Shown here piece after piece: positions 51,681 through 62,640 of a stretch of 64,000 bases of DNA. The notes under the pieces were generated by a model. The model was given only the letters and a program-made list of their open reading frames with translations. It did not search any database and was not told the DNA's origin. Position 1 is the stretch's first letter, and each line of letters starts with the position of its first letter. The DNA comes from Eublepharis macularius. Its lineage: Eukaryota > Chordata > Lepidosauria > Squamata > Eublepharidae. The stretch covers positions 14,435,676 through 14,499,675 of the forward strand of contig NC_072792.1 in the NCBI RefSeq assembly GCF_028583425.1, given 5' to 3'. Made by a program: the position numbers and the translations under genes.

Positions 51681-51997
51681 ACTTCTATTATAAATGTTGG
51701 TGTTGCGCAATAACTTGGCCCTTTTTAATCCAGGAATGTTGGGCCATATCCCAGGTAGCATGATCTTGAGGAGTAAAATTGTTTTTTTCTGAAATTCACT
51801 TTTAAAATCTGTAGCCATTGAATCTTCTTATTCTCTTTTTCACTTCCAAAGAGGAATTTCTCTTTCATTTCTCTGTTTAGTTTTCTCTTACACTTCTATG
51901 CACATTTTTGTAACTTAAGTCTTTGCAGGGTATATTTTTTGGTGTCAGACATCACAGGATTATGCTCTAGCAGCAGGGTAAGGAGGTTTGGGGAGAC
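51681..51997. other. Unassigned DNA
   Basis: Nothing recognised. Confidence 0.35.
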
Positions 51998-52195
51998 ATT
52001 GGCCATTTTCACACAGCTTACTGGCCTCCAGAACATTGCACAAAACTCCCGGCAGACAGTGTCTTCTCGCGTGAAATCGTGCCAGGAAAACACTATTATC
52101 CAGGAGTTTTGCATGAAATCGCATGAGAAGACGCTGTCTGCCGGGAGTTTTTTGCAACGTTCTGGAGGCCAGTAAGCCATGTGAAAATGGCCATT
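51998..52195 (+). mobile_element. 192-bp hairpin element, family 2 copy 1, flanked by ATT
   Basis: Element 52001-52192 begins GGCCATTTTCACACAGC and ends with its complement. Arms of about 70 bp (TTACTGGCCTCCAGAAC, AACTCCCGGCAGACAG) fold back on each other. ATT lies on both sides. Foldback or MITE-type element of unknown superfamily. Confidence 0.82.
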
Positions 52196-52581
52196 ATCTA
52201 CTTCTGAGCATCTGTAGAGTGGAATTTTAAAACCCTCCTCTCTTTGAATTTATTTTTTGATCAAAATAGAATTGATTTGAAAGAGACACTAAATCCCTAA
52301 AAAGAAGGAAAAAATGCACTTTTTGGATTTCGGGGGAAATCTTGGTAAAGAGAAATTAAGAGAATTCCGCCTAACAACTCTGCTCCTAGGGCTGCTTCTA
52401 GATCTTGGGATTTTTCTACAGTACCCCAAACTTCATTTGGAATAACCTATGGCATAAGGGGTGAGGAGGGCTTGGGAGGAATGCCACTAGCTACATCCAA
52501 AGCACATTGCACCTCAGCTTACTTAGTTCTGTATTGTGGCTGGCACAACACAAGCCACGTAAACCCATTATGATGACAGCA

Positions 52582-52730
52582 GCCATTTTCACACAACTTA
52601 CCGGCTGCGCAAAATTGTGCAAAACTCACGCTACAAACCGTATTCATGATGGGAAATCACACCAGGAAGCCGCTGTTGTTCTGGGAGTTTTGTGCAATTT
52701 TGTGTGGCCGGTAAGATGTTTGAAAACAGC
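52582..52730 (+). mobile_element. 149-bp hairpin element, family 2 copy 2
   Basis: GCCATTTTCACACAACTTAC and its near-complement GTAAGATGTTTGAAAACAGC enclose AACTCACGCTAC ... GGGAGTTTTGTGC. Related to the copy at 52001 but shorter and more diverged. Confidence 0.75.
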
Positions 52731-53025
52731 CAGTATGGTGGGGGAAAGGATGAACTGCTTCTGGAAACCACATAATTCTTTCCATGCTTATGGTCGGTTA
52801 CTGTTGCTTTAAAACAAAATGACAAAATTACATTTGTGACGCTAAATCCTGAGAAAACAGGTTTCCTCTGAGAAACAGAGGGAGAGTGGCAATATATAAT
52901 TAAGGGTCTGAAGGAACTGCTTTACACACGTCTCAAATCCTCTATGAACTGAAATAACTCTAAAGAAATTCTGAAATGACAATTTTTTTCCTGTATCAAT
53001 TTTTGCTTGAGCCAAAGATTTATAA

Positions 53026-53213
53026 CAGAGATAGATCCAGAGTTAGTCTGTAGTAACAAAATAGTGAAGAGTCCAGTAGCACCTTTAAGACTAACCAACT
53101 TTATTGTAGCATAAGTTTTCGAGAATCACAGCTCTCTTCGTCAGATGCATGAAGAAGAGACCTGATGAAGAGAGCTGTGGTTCTCGAAAGCTTATGCTAC
53201 ATAGCAGAGATAG
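53026..53213. mobile_element. Minimal PLE tail foldback with 9-bp TSD
   Basis: Between CAGAGATAG repeats (53026-53034 and 53205-53213) lies the PLE tail in reverse (53040-53145) followed by a partial tail in sense (53158-53203). The arms share AGCATAAG.TTTCGAGAATCAC and its complement. No coding sequence. Confidence 0.87.
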
Positions 53214-53469
53214 TTTTTTTCAGACAAACACTATCAGATTATTAATATATGCTGAAATATAAGAATGTAAGTGAAATCCAACATATTAAAAAAAAAATCA
53301 GGGTCATAAAGTTTGTTCCCCCACCCTTCCACATTCCAAGATAAGACATTAAATTGTCAATCATCCTTGGCAATTTGCTCTAGGTCCCCATTTAAATCTT
53401 GGAAGATACAGCCATTTTTAATGCCCTCTTAGTATTTGAAAAAGTGGAGGACTTGTACTGTATCAACTC

Positions 53470-53919
53470 TCAAATGCCAGGATCACTTGGTTTATATGTC
53501 TCTGGATTGGAAGAAATGAGATCCATGGGAGATTCCTCTGCTTTATTCCAGCAATGGGTTATTGTCTCATGAGTCTGACTGAGGGTTACTATCTCAAGGT
53601 TCTTGGATACCTGTAGTTTTTGTTTCATGTATTTCAGCCTTTCAATGATAGCTTCCTGTTCCACTTTTGGCAGATTCCCAAAGGAGTGCAAGAGTTCAGC
53701 CTCCACAGGGTTTTCTAGATGATTATGCAGTGGGTTAGTAGGATTTTGTTCTGCATACGCCCTTTTAGAGTCTGAGTGTTGAGGATCTGACCTCGGGATT
53801 TCCACAGGTTCCTTCCAGCTTACCAAGTCCGTATTAGGGGAAACAGAGATATTCTGATCCTCACAATTGACACTGTTTGCTGGCATTTTAACACAAGTCC
53901 TCTTATATATAACCGTCAA
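53470..53919 (-). pseudogene. Unrecognised 149-codon ORF, possible retroelement remnant
   Basis: The minus strand is open for 149 codons. The protein includes NTDLVSWKEPVEIPRSDPQ, a helical charged stretch FGNLPKVEQEAIIERLKYMK and a C-terminus MDLISSNPETYKPSDPG. Composition looks like real protein rather than repeat translation. Upstream on the same strand (54444-54184 and 55723-55225) are further coding-like fragments, with a LINE-like insertion between. An eroded retroviral or other retroelement gene set would fit, but I recognise no motif and assign no function. Confidence 0.35.
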
Positions 53920-54178
53920 AAGTTTTCATTGAAACACTCAATAAACACGTGTTCATAAGGACCGGACCATCATGTTCTGTCTTGTATATTGCCTTCCATA
54001 CTTAGGAGGACATAACATGTTGTTTTGGGTTTTGCTTCTGGAGGGAACCAGGGGTAGATCTCAAAAACTATTCTGTTGTCCTTCGGAAGGACTTTGAAAG
54101 TGGTGGGATGAGCTCTGATTGGACAAAGGAAGAAAATCCCAGTTTGCTCAAGACTGTAAATGCAATCCTAATCTTTTC

Positions 54179-54444
54179 TCAACTCATTGTTTCATGCAGA
54201 GGAAGTTTTGGATTTTCAAAACTTTTGGAAGTGGAAGTAAAACTCGAGTTTCCATGAAGAATTGCTTCATAATGGCTTCTGGTGGGAATAATTGAAGTAA
54301 TGGAAGCCCACCATCCTGGCATTTGGTCTGCCTTAACCAGGTGATAGTTAAACGTCCAGAAGAGGGCAGCATTTGCCTGCAGAAAGGGGGGCTGGCACAT
54401 TTTACGGCCAGATTTTTTGCTACTGAATTTTCTGCCCTTTTCAT
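54179..54444 (-). pseudogene. Coding-like fragment, unrecognised
   Basis: Two overlapping minus-strand frames. One reads ALFWTFNYHLVKADQMPGW then ASITSIIPTRSHYEAILHG, which looks protein-like. Possibly part of the same broken gene set as 53470-53919. No domain recognised. Confidence 0.3.
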
Positions 54445-54674
54445 GATTTTAATAGCACTTTATTACAAAACCCTGACAGTCAGAAAATGTCCTTTACAGA
54501 GTCATTAATATGAAAACTGCTTTGCAGCCGAGAGTAGAAATTTCATTTTTACCGGCTCTCTCTGCTTCCTTTCCCCTCTCCATTACTACATTTGTTTTGT
54601 GAGTCTTATTCCTCCTTCTCCTCTGAGTGATGGATATATTCTGGAGTTTACTTCTTTCAGTTAGAAGACAGGAA

Positions 54675-55075
54675 GACCTACTCCTGGCAAAATCTGTAAT
54701 TCATGTACAACCACATTTTCCTGCATTGTAGGGATAGAGTCTCAGGTGCTTCACTAACAAGTTGGGGATCATAGACTCCATCACCATTTTTGCCTCATAT
54801 ATTATCTGCTGCTTTAAATATGTACTCCTACGTACAACCAGCACTCCATGCTGTCTAATCTTAGTCCTAAAATTTATTATGTTTTGCTTCAGTATCTCTA
54901 CTGTGTCTTGGATCCTTGCTAATACTATGTCTTTAAACTTGTATATGTTTACCTTATGATATTGTATTGAAATGTACTTACTTGATACTGATTGTATTAA
55001 CCTCATACTGTGTAATCTGCCTTGAGTCTCAGTGAGAAAGGCGGACTATAAATCATGTAAATAAATAAACAAATA
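54675..55075 (+). mobile_element. LINE-like 3' region, sense
   Basis: Shares TTTAAATATGTACTCCTA, CTTGCTAATACTATGTCTTT and the complete tail CCTTGAGTCTCAGTGAGAAA then GGCGGACTATAAATCATG with an AAATA end. It provides the uninterrupted comparison for the Ngaro target site. Appears to be inserted between the coding-like fragments. Confidence 0.65.
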
Positions 55076-55224
55076 TTGATTATTTTTGACAGTTTCACCC
55101 TCATTTAAAGCACAAGGGAGATAAACTGTGTGACTACTTATGAAAGCCTTTGAAGTTCTGGCCCCATCTCTGTTCCTTTGTTACATGAGACCTAAATTAA
55201 CTCTTCAGTAGTCCAATTAATTCT

Positions 55225-55723
55225 TCAGTGCTTCAGAGTCCGGTTATACTTGACTAGAACTGGTTGTATGGCAAAATATACCCCTGGTTCCTGTACTGAT
55301 TTTGGAGAACAGATAGGCCCCTCATAAGTTAGCCATCCTCCATCATAGGACCTTCTAGGCTCAGTAACATAAGTCATGTCTCTAAAGGACAGCTCAGCAT
55401 GGATAGGAAATGTAGCTATATCACCTGGTCGCATCCCCTTGTGATACTGTTAAAGAACTTTGTTTGGGATTAAGTTGAAAAGTTAAGGGGAGGGAATCTT
55501 CCTTGCCTAATTACAAATGGTATTTTTCTAACATGGCTGTGATAGCTCGGGGAATGTCCAAAATATTATTAATATCTAAATGCAAATAGGTAAACGAGGC
55601 TTCTGGAATAGGTAATATGGGACCACACCACAAAATGCTGGCATTTTTTATCAATTTTTTAAAACATCTTATTTTTTTCTTGAGTCCAGTGTTAGCAGTG
55701 GCCAGCGTGTCAATGGCAGCCAC
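55225..55723 (-). pseudogene. Coding-like fragments, unrecognised
   Basis: Two minus-strand frames, 55723-55511 and 55434-55225. The first holds LWCGPILPIPEASFTYLHLD then INNILDIPRAITAMLEKYH. The second holds GDIATFPIHAELSFRDMTYV, GGWLTYEGPICSPKSVQEPG and YFAIQPVLVKYNRTL. The amino-acid pattern is protein-like, with a possible N-glycosylation site (NRT). Envelope-like identity is a guess only. Frames are broken and there is no recognisable catalytic motif. Confidence 0.3.
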
Positions 55724-56140
55724 TGCACAACAGGGACTGGTCTAGCACTGGAGACCATCATGCAACTTGGCCCAGCCTGGTGACATAACTTACCAAACTT
55801 TTCCTGGGGGTGTGAAGGACAGAAAACATGGGAGCAGATAGAGGAAGATTGGCTGGTGGGTGGGAAAGAGAGAAATCCTGGCTATAGCAGTTGCCACAAT
55901 ACCACTGGGCCACTGGTCCTAGCCCGGCACTTGCAGTGGCCACCACTTAACTGGGAACAGGCCATTGCGGGAGGTCACCATGCAACTGGGCCCAGCCATG
56001 CACTGGTGACCACTGTGCAACTCAGCTAGACATTGCTCAAGGAGAGGATACCTGGGGGAGGGAAGGAGGGAAAGCTGAAGATGGAGGGGCAGATGAAGAG
56101 AGGTTGGCTTGTAGGTGAGAAAGAGAGAAGGAAGCAGGAA
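55724..56140. repeat. Diverged tandem duplication, about 240-bp unit
   Basis: GACCATCATGCAACTTGGCC / GGTCACCATGCAACTGGGCC and, later, GGAAGATTGGCTGGTGGGTG / GAGAGGTTGGCTTGTAGGTG recur in the same order about 240 bp apart. Confidence 0.5.
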
Positions 56141-56548
56141 AGAGGGATGGTTTCAGGTAGGTAGCCTTGTCAGTCTGTGGTAGAATAGCAGGATTTGAAT
56201 CCAGAGGCACAGTAGAGACTGTCAGTTCCTGCCAGGTAGATCCCTCAGCCCCTCTCCAGTGAACACACATTGGTTCCAGTAGAAAAGCTTTATTTAAGAT
56301 TTTACAGTTCAGGTCTGCACTCCATCACAGCACTTGGTAGAAGTGACAAGGCAAGACAAGAAATCTATGTTATACTTGATTTTTTTCTGCACTCAAATAA
56401 CTGTTAAGGTTTTGGCACGCAAGTCTACACGGGTCCTGTGAGAACCGTTTTTTATTATGGCTAGATATTCAGTACACAATAATATATTCCCAGTGTCTGA
56501 GAAAAGTAGCAAAAGCTGGCATCTGGACGCTCCAAGGTCAGTGCTAGC
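56141..56548. other. PLE tail trace and unassigned DNA
   Basis: GGTAGCCTTGTCAGTCTGTG near 56160-56180 resembles an antisense PLE tail end. The rest is unassigned. Confidence 0.35.
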
Positions 56549-56672
56549 TTAGGGCCAAGCTACACATGATGAATGACACTTGAACAGCAAGTGTATTTCT
56601 CCCTGTTCACTTGCCCTCCACTCAATCCACTTGCCGTTCAAGTGTCATTCGTCATGTGTAGCTTGGCCCTTA
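56549..56672 (+). mobile_element. 118-bp hairpin MITE, copy 5, TSD TTA
   Basis: Element 56552-56669 with TTA on both sides. Confidence 0.95.
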
Positions 56673-56975
56673 GAGGTGCATATTTCTATAAGATAAGAGG
56701 AGAGGCCCAGTCTGGCTCTCAAAAGTAACTCTTTGCAATAAGGAGAGAATGCATTAGGTTAGCAATGAGCATTGTGGTTACAACATACAGACAATCATGG
56801 CATGACTGAACACAGACATGACAGAGACCAAGATTTTCAAAGAATAAGCTGTATAGAGTTAAAACTCCCTTTCTACAGGAAAAGGGGACAGGCTATAGGG
56901 GGGCTTTCAGGGAAGGGAAAGAGGAAATAGTAGAGGAAAATGAGATGGTGCCCCACAAGTTTTTCAGGTTTTCCA
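56673..56975. other. Unassigned DNA
   Basis: Nothing recognised. Confidence 0.35.
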
Positions 56976-57234
56976 CTTAATAATAACAATAATAACAATG
57001 AAAATAACAATAACAACTGTGCTTATATACCGCTTTTCTAGACAGATTAGTGCCTCACTCAGAGCGGTGAACAAGTTAGTGTTATTATTATCCCCACAAT
57101 ACTGCTGGGGAGCTGGGGCTGAGAGGAGTGGCTTACGCAAGGCCACCTACTGAGCTCATGGCAGGAGTGGGATTCGGACCAGTAGAGTGCTGATTCGCAG
57201 CCAAACCACTTAACCGCTGTGCTACAGCAGCTCT
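56976..57234 (-). repeat. tRNA-derived SINE, second type, antisense, full length
   Basis: AAT/AAC repeat, TATATACCGCTTTTCTAGAC, TTATTATCCCCACAATACTG, GAGCTCATGGCAGGAGTGGG and CGCTGTGCTACAGCAGCTCT in plus-strand order. Confidence 0.9.
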
Positions 57235-57494
57235 CTTGTATGTATTAACCACTTGTATGTACACTAATTCTAAATATATCTCTTTTCAAATTTTTTGTGC
57301 TGTGTTTAATAGTCTTTATTGCACTTTTCTCAACTATCAAAATAGTGTTTCTTAACTCAAAGACTTCTGTAATTACACTCTTTGCTTCTTGTTGAATGAA
57401 CTTCTGCTTATATCTTTCTGCATTGACTTCAGCTTTCTCTCTTAAAGTAATTCACAAACAATCAAGAATCTCAAAATTTGCCTTAAATTAAGTG
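57235..57494. other. Unassigned AT-rich DNA
   Basis: Nothing recognised. Confidence 0.35.
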
Positions 57495-57941
57495 GTGTTG
57501 ACTAGAGATGGGCACGAACCAATATGTGAACCAAAATTAAGCACGGACCAGGCTGGTTCGTGGTTCACGAACCGCGGTTCATCAGATCCCATTTCTGATG
57601 AACTGCCACGAATTTTAGGCTGGTTTGTTTGGTTCATTTTTTGGTTTGTGACTGCAGACAGCCTGGTGCCAATCGATCAGTTTCCTAGACAACAGGGGAT
57701 GAACTTCCTGCAGACCTTCTGCTGACCCGGAAGTGACCTTCTGCTGGCCCAAAAGTGACCTTCTGCTGACCCGGGAGTGATGATTTTCTAACACAGATGT
57801 GACGTTTTCATGAACCAAACAAACCAGTTTGTGAACCAGGGACAGGTTCGTGAAAGTTTGTGGTTCATGGTTCGTGAAATCTGATGAACCACGAACTGCA
57901 TGGTTCTTTTTTTCCGGTTCATGCCTATCTATAGTGTTGAC
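57495..57941 (+). mobile_element. Non-autonomous hAT element (431 bp), TAGAGATGGGC group, perfect 8-bp TSD
   Basis: Element 57503-57933 starts TAGAGATGGGCACGAACC and ends GGTTCATGCCTATCTATA. GTGTTGAC flanks both sides. The interior is packed with GAACCA, GGTTCGTG and CACGAAC words in both orientations, plus a three-fold GACCTTCTGCTG.CC repeat (57715-57775). Confidence 0.93.
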
Positions 57942-58767
57942 TCAGACCCCTTTCCATGTATGACTGAGAATGTGTACATCTATTTATTAGCCAGCTGACC
58001 ACAGAAAAGTCCATAAGCAGTGGTAACCTTATTGGATGCATCAGATCAGCATAAGCTGATGACTCACTTGGTCTCCAGAGTGGTAGAATTGGCTCCTCTT
58101 CTTCCTTCAAGTAACTGTCTGCTCACTTGCCTACTGTGAGGTATGCTGAAGGGCCATCTGAAATCACTCCTCATGTTCAACGTGCATGGGGGACTGAAAC
58201 AGAGCCACAAAGGATGAGGCACCTGCAAAGTGCTAGTAATAGCTCAGAAGTATATTTATGTGGCAAAGCATCCTGCTGCTTCAGTAGACTCGGTCATTGA
58301 TCAAGAAGCACCTCCAAGGACTTGGATGAAAAATAGCTAGGCTTACAATTCAGTAGAAAAGTTGATTTTGCCACTGGTGTTTTGGACAGAACAAATTGGA
58401 ATGGTGAGCTATGAGCTTTGAGTTTGTGTGTGTGTGTGGAGAGCTGTTGTGGCCAAAGAGGACGCATTCATTAGCAAGGGGATGCATCTTTCCCATGTAA
58501 AAATACATTTTTAGAAACTTTAATAATCCATGAAATAATCTCTCTCCTCTCCTGGAATGTCCATCTCCCCTGATGTCCCCTTAGACTTGCCTCCAGGCAC
58601 TGGAAGCTGGTCAATTAGTGCAAATGGGGCAGTGACTCAGGCTGCCCCCAGCCCCCTTTCTCCTGCTTCCTAACTGTCTTTACCAGGTATCCCTGGGGGT
58701 GGCAAGATGCCAGCTAAGTCAGTCTTGTCTTTGTTTAATTCTATATTGTGAGCAAGCAAGTCCCTCC
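57942..58767. other. Unassigned DNA
   Basis: Nothing recognised apart from a short GT repeat (58423-58436). Confidence 0.35.
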
Positions 58768-59425
58768 CTCCAGAGTAGAGATGAGCATGATCTGCATTAC
58801 GATCGAAAAAAAACCATGATAATGGCGATTGCGCAATCGTGACCCGGCGGATCGTGATCGTCTACAGCCAATGATCCAGCGATCGGAAGTGGCCTGGATC
58901 GGGGCGTTCGGGCGCAGACCGGGAAGCCAGATAGTCAGGAGCCAGCAATCTATTCCCCTGGCAACAGAGCCAGGGGAATGCCTGAGCTCTGTTTGCCCTC
59001 CTTCTGTCGCCCTGGAAACCCGAATGGAAGCCCAGCTTTCCTTGATCAGCAGGGCTTCCTTCCAACCATGGAGCAGCAAAGCAGTCACCAGTTGGGAGAA
59101 GACACCCAGGGGAGGGAGGGGGGAGGGGTGTTCTGTAGCCATGGGCACTCCAATCTCATCCCTGCAAACCCTGATAGGCAGCTCTGATGGCCAAACACAG
59201 ATGGCCAAACACAAACACAGATGCCGCTGGCATCAGCCACCGTTCCTGTATTGCTGGGAACAGCGGGGCGCCCCCCCCCCGCTTTTGCCTCCACGATCCA
59301 CGATCCAAGGATCGGGAATGGGAGATGATCGGTGTGGATCATTTATTTGGGATCATTGCCAGCACCGATCCACGATCAGCTGGATCGTTAATTTTTTTTG
59401 GATCATGCCCATCTCTACTCCAGAG
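58768..59425 (+). mobile_element. Non-autonomous hAT element (642 bp), same termini, GATCG-rich interior, perfect 8-bp TSD
   Basis: Element 58776-59417 starts TAGAGATGAGCATGATC and ends GATCATGCCCATCTCTA. CTCCAGAG flanks both sides. Subterminal regions are rich in GATCG, CGATC and CACGATC words. The centre (58900-59260) is ordinary sequence without a transposase. Confidence 0.93.
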
Positions 59426-60840
59426 GTCAAGTGGACTTTCCCAGCTCCTGTAAATTTGACCCCTCCATATCAGGATGTTTTGGGCAGGAAGCTGTTCTTT
59501 GGGCAGGAAGCTGTCATTAAGCTTCTCTCTGAATCCTCAATTCGTCAATTTGTTCTTCCCTTTCCTCCTCCCTAGGAAAGGAAGAAAGATTGACAGGCTT
59601 GGTCAATGGAATCTTAGGCAATCCATTGACCAATCAGAGACGCCCTCAGATGAAGAAATGTGAGGCCTACCAAAGCTCCCACTTTCTTTTCAAAAAGGGG
59701 ATTGCCCGGCCCCCTTACCTTAAAAGCATGGGGGCAGTGGGTGGGACTGAACATGTGCAAAGCCCACACACACTCCACAGAAGGCTTTAATGACATAACT
59801 TCTGGTGTGACCCTGAAGTAACAGAGTCTCCCCGGGGGAGATTCTTTAGGAATTGGCCCAAGACACTGTTTTTGCTATGTTGTGAGACTTAGGGTCACTT
59901 CAGGGTTGCACTGAAAGTGATGTCATTGGGGCTAGTTTCAGAGCAGGAGCTTTTCCATTTCAACATGAGCCTGCAGTCTGCCTGCACACCTTTCCTCTGT
60001 ACTGGCCTGATGAGTGGTGGCAAGGAGCAGCAGATGTGGACAGGAGATCCCCCACCCGCAGTGAAGGGCTGGTCACTCTAGTTTAGAGCTTCCATTTCTC
60101 CTATTCAGAATCAGACCTATATAATAAAACGTATCCAGGTTGATTTTTTAAAGGCTAATTTCACTCAGGACATTTAGTCCAGAAGACAGCCATTTTCTGC
60201 TTGCAAAAGGGGAAAGGCAGTCGATGAGGATCCGCAGTTATGTGGCCTAATGATATTTTATTGCAGGAGCAAATCCTCTGTTTAACATGAGGGTAACAAA
60301 TTTGTTCTTCTGCATTTCCATGATTCTGAGAAGTGGAAGAAGGGAAATATAGAAGGAGGAAGGAAACTCTTTCTGTAACTCAGTTGTTGAGCATAATATA
60401 TACTCAAGGGGAAAAGACAGAGCTCTCTTCCCTCCAATACAATATGTCTTGTCTGAAGAAAACCAAACTTTCAGTGCATCCCTCAACCCTCTACGCACTT
60501 GCTTGTGTGTGACTCCTACTTAATATAGTAGGAATTACTTTTGAATAAACAACATACGTACGTATTCCACCTGTAAATTAGAAGTTCTTTCTTTCTTACT
60601 TACTTTACTCATCTGACCTATAAATCTGAAGTGGTATTCATCCATAGTAACTGAAAATATGAGGAAGAAAGGAAGAATTCAGGCCAGAGAGGGTTAATAC
60701 ATAAACTACAAAAAGGCTGATTTCTTATAAGTTGCCCAAATTAAAAGTACTACTCTGCACATGCTCACAATCATTTTATTAACCAGTTTCTGAAAAATAT
60801 TACTTCCTGGAATGAAAGTTGTTGGCACTTCTGAAAAGTT
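59426..60840. other. Unassigned DNA
   Basis: No gene recognised over 1.4 kb. Confidence 0.35.
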
Positions 60841-60849
60841 TCTTTTCTG

Positions 60850-60885
60850 AAACCAGTAGCACCTTTAAGACTAACCATCCATTTG
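60850..60885 (-). repeat. PLE tail fragment, antisense
   Basis: AACCAGTAGCACCTTTAAGA then CTAACCATCC matches the reversed PLE tail at 33885-33910. Confidence 0.7.
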
Positions 60886-61089
60886 ACTTCCGGGAAATGA
60901 TGTCACTGCGCAGGTAAAAAGGGCAGCCTGGGAGTGCTCCTACACTCACCAAGAGGGTGAATTGGCCCACCGTGGGGCACAATTTGGCCCAAAACAGGCC
61001 CACTGCAAGGTGCATTTCAGCTCGAATTGGGCCACTGGGGGTAATTCCCCTGAGGGTAATTCCTGTGCACTCTCGGCTTGCAACAACAC
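60886..61089. repeat. Possible hAT-like fragment
   Basis: TTGGCCCAAAACAGGCCCAC and neighbouring words resemble the interior of the element at 8584. Ends not defined. Confidence 0.3.
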
Positions 61090-61213
61090 TGAGGGCCAAG
61101 CTACAAGTGACGAATGACACTTGAACAGCAAGTGTATTTCTCCCTGTTCACTTGCCTTCCACTCAATCCACTTGCCGTTCAAGTGTCATTCATCACTTGT
61201 AGCTTGGTCCTCA
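61090..61213 (+). mobile_element. 118-bp hairpin MITE, copy 6
   Basis: Element 61093-61210, variant stem with CAAGTGAC as in copy 1. Flanks TGA and TCA, so one side of the trinucleotide has probably mutated. Confidence 0.94.
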
Positions 61214-61392
61214 GGAGGCAGGAGAGAACTCTTCTTCTCCCGCTTGAACCATATGAGGTATATTTCATGGAGAAGAACCCACATGTGAGGCTGATTCCAG
61301 CACCCTTGCCCAGCCCTCAGCCTTAGACACAAAGACTAACCCACAACAAGGCCACACGTCATCACACCCCACATGCCACTCGAATCAAAGAA

Positions 61393-61425
61393 TGAGAGCC
61401 GAACTACGCAATACGAATGACACGT
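61393..61425 (+). mobile_element. Left terminus of a Harbinger-like element, right end not found
   Basis: After TGA (61393-61395), GAGCCGAACTACGCAATACG then AATGACACG aligns with the termini of both the 410-bp element (32474) and the 118-bp MITE. No complementary right end is visible within the next 600 bases. Confidence 0.6.
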
Positions 61426-62284
61426 AAACAACATGCGAACGGACTTACATGTGTCTTCCTGTTGCTTTCCTGTACACTCACCAGCATGGCCAGACTGCAC
61501 TTGATCCTGTGTTTGTTCTGGCATGGGTTTCTTCTGTGCTTCTCCAGGACGCAGGAATGGTATCCCACCATGCACTGCCATTTTGTGCATGCTTAAACTA
61601 TCCCCTGTAACCATCCTCTGTCCCTTATTGCCTTTCTGTGTGAGAAGAGGGAAGCAGAAGCAAAGCAGAATTCCCCCTCTGCAATGACGACTCAATGATA
61701 TGGTCTGCAGGACGTCCTGTATGACCATTTGGATTGATTTGAACACAGACGTCCTATATGACCATTGGTATGACTTTATTAATTATTTATTATTGTATAT
61801 TGGAATGATTTCTAGATGCAATAGATTATATTTCACTGTATGTCTTCTTCAGTTGTGGTGAATATACTTTGCTCCTGAAGAGGTACGAATATGAAACTGC
61901 GGTACTACGCCAGCACTGCACGTCGGGCATTGTGGATTCACACAGATGCAACCCACCATCAACACCTTATCTGTAAAGGAAAGCAGAAGAATATTTATTA
62001 TTGATATTTATTGACTTTATTGACATTTACCTGTTGAACTTCTTCCTGCTCCTATTGGTGTATCAGTGGACACTGCGGACTTTCACAATTGCATTCGCCA
62101 TCAATACTTCATAGTCTAATCAATATTTGTACCATTGTTGTTCATTTACTTTATTGATACTTACCTGTTGAATATTTTCACTGCACTTAATTAGTTTTGG
62201 GTGCATGACATTTTGACATTTTTATATTGACATCTTTGATTGGATTGAAGAGTTTTCCCCTGATTATGCTGCTGTGATAACTTT
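61426..62284. other. Unassigned DNA
   Basis: No gene recognised. GACGTCCT.TATGACCATT is duplicated (61710 and 61748). TTTATTGACATTTACCTGTTG and TTTATTGATACTTACCTGTTG (62015 and 62150) mark a diverged about 137-bp duplication. Confidence 0.4.
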
Positions 62285-62640
62285 TACTGGCAATGTCTGC
62301 TCCTGACTTCACCCAGCTGAGATCAGATGCAAAGCAGGTAGCAATGCCACCCCCCCCCCATCAACCAGGTAGGACCAGGAGTGGAGCAGGTGGCAATGCC
62401 TGCCCACCACCTTCCCCTTGCTGGATAAGATGCAGAGCAGGTGACGATGCCCACCTTGCCCTCCAACCTGCCAGAATCAGGCCTGGAGCAGGGGGTGATG
62501 CCTGCCCCCTGTCTTCACCCATCTGGGATCAGGAGTAGAGCAGGTGGCAATGTCTGCTCCCTGCCTTCACTCAGCTGGGATCAGTGACAGAGGAGGAGGC
62601 AATGCCTGCCTGCTCGCCCTCCCCTTTCTAGAGCCAATTG
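62285..62640 (+). repeat. Second array of the 51-bp minisatellite, about 7 units
   Basis: Same unit as 305-1757 (GACTTCACCCAGCTGAGATC, GAGCAGGTGGCAATGCCTGC). Spacing of the GCAATGCC-type core is about 49-53 bases. The right flank CCCTCCCCTTTCTAGAGCC, then TGGGCTTTGTTACTA, matches the flank of the first array. Confidence 0.92.

Noticed and set aside
36039..61210. A recurring peptide ([20 protein letters not shown]) at several places
   Set aside because: It is the translation of the 118-bp MITE, read wherever the hairpin sits. Not a protein family.
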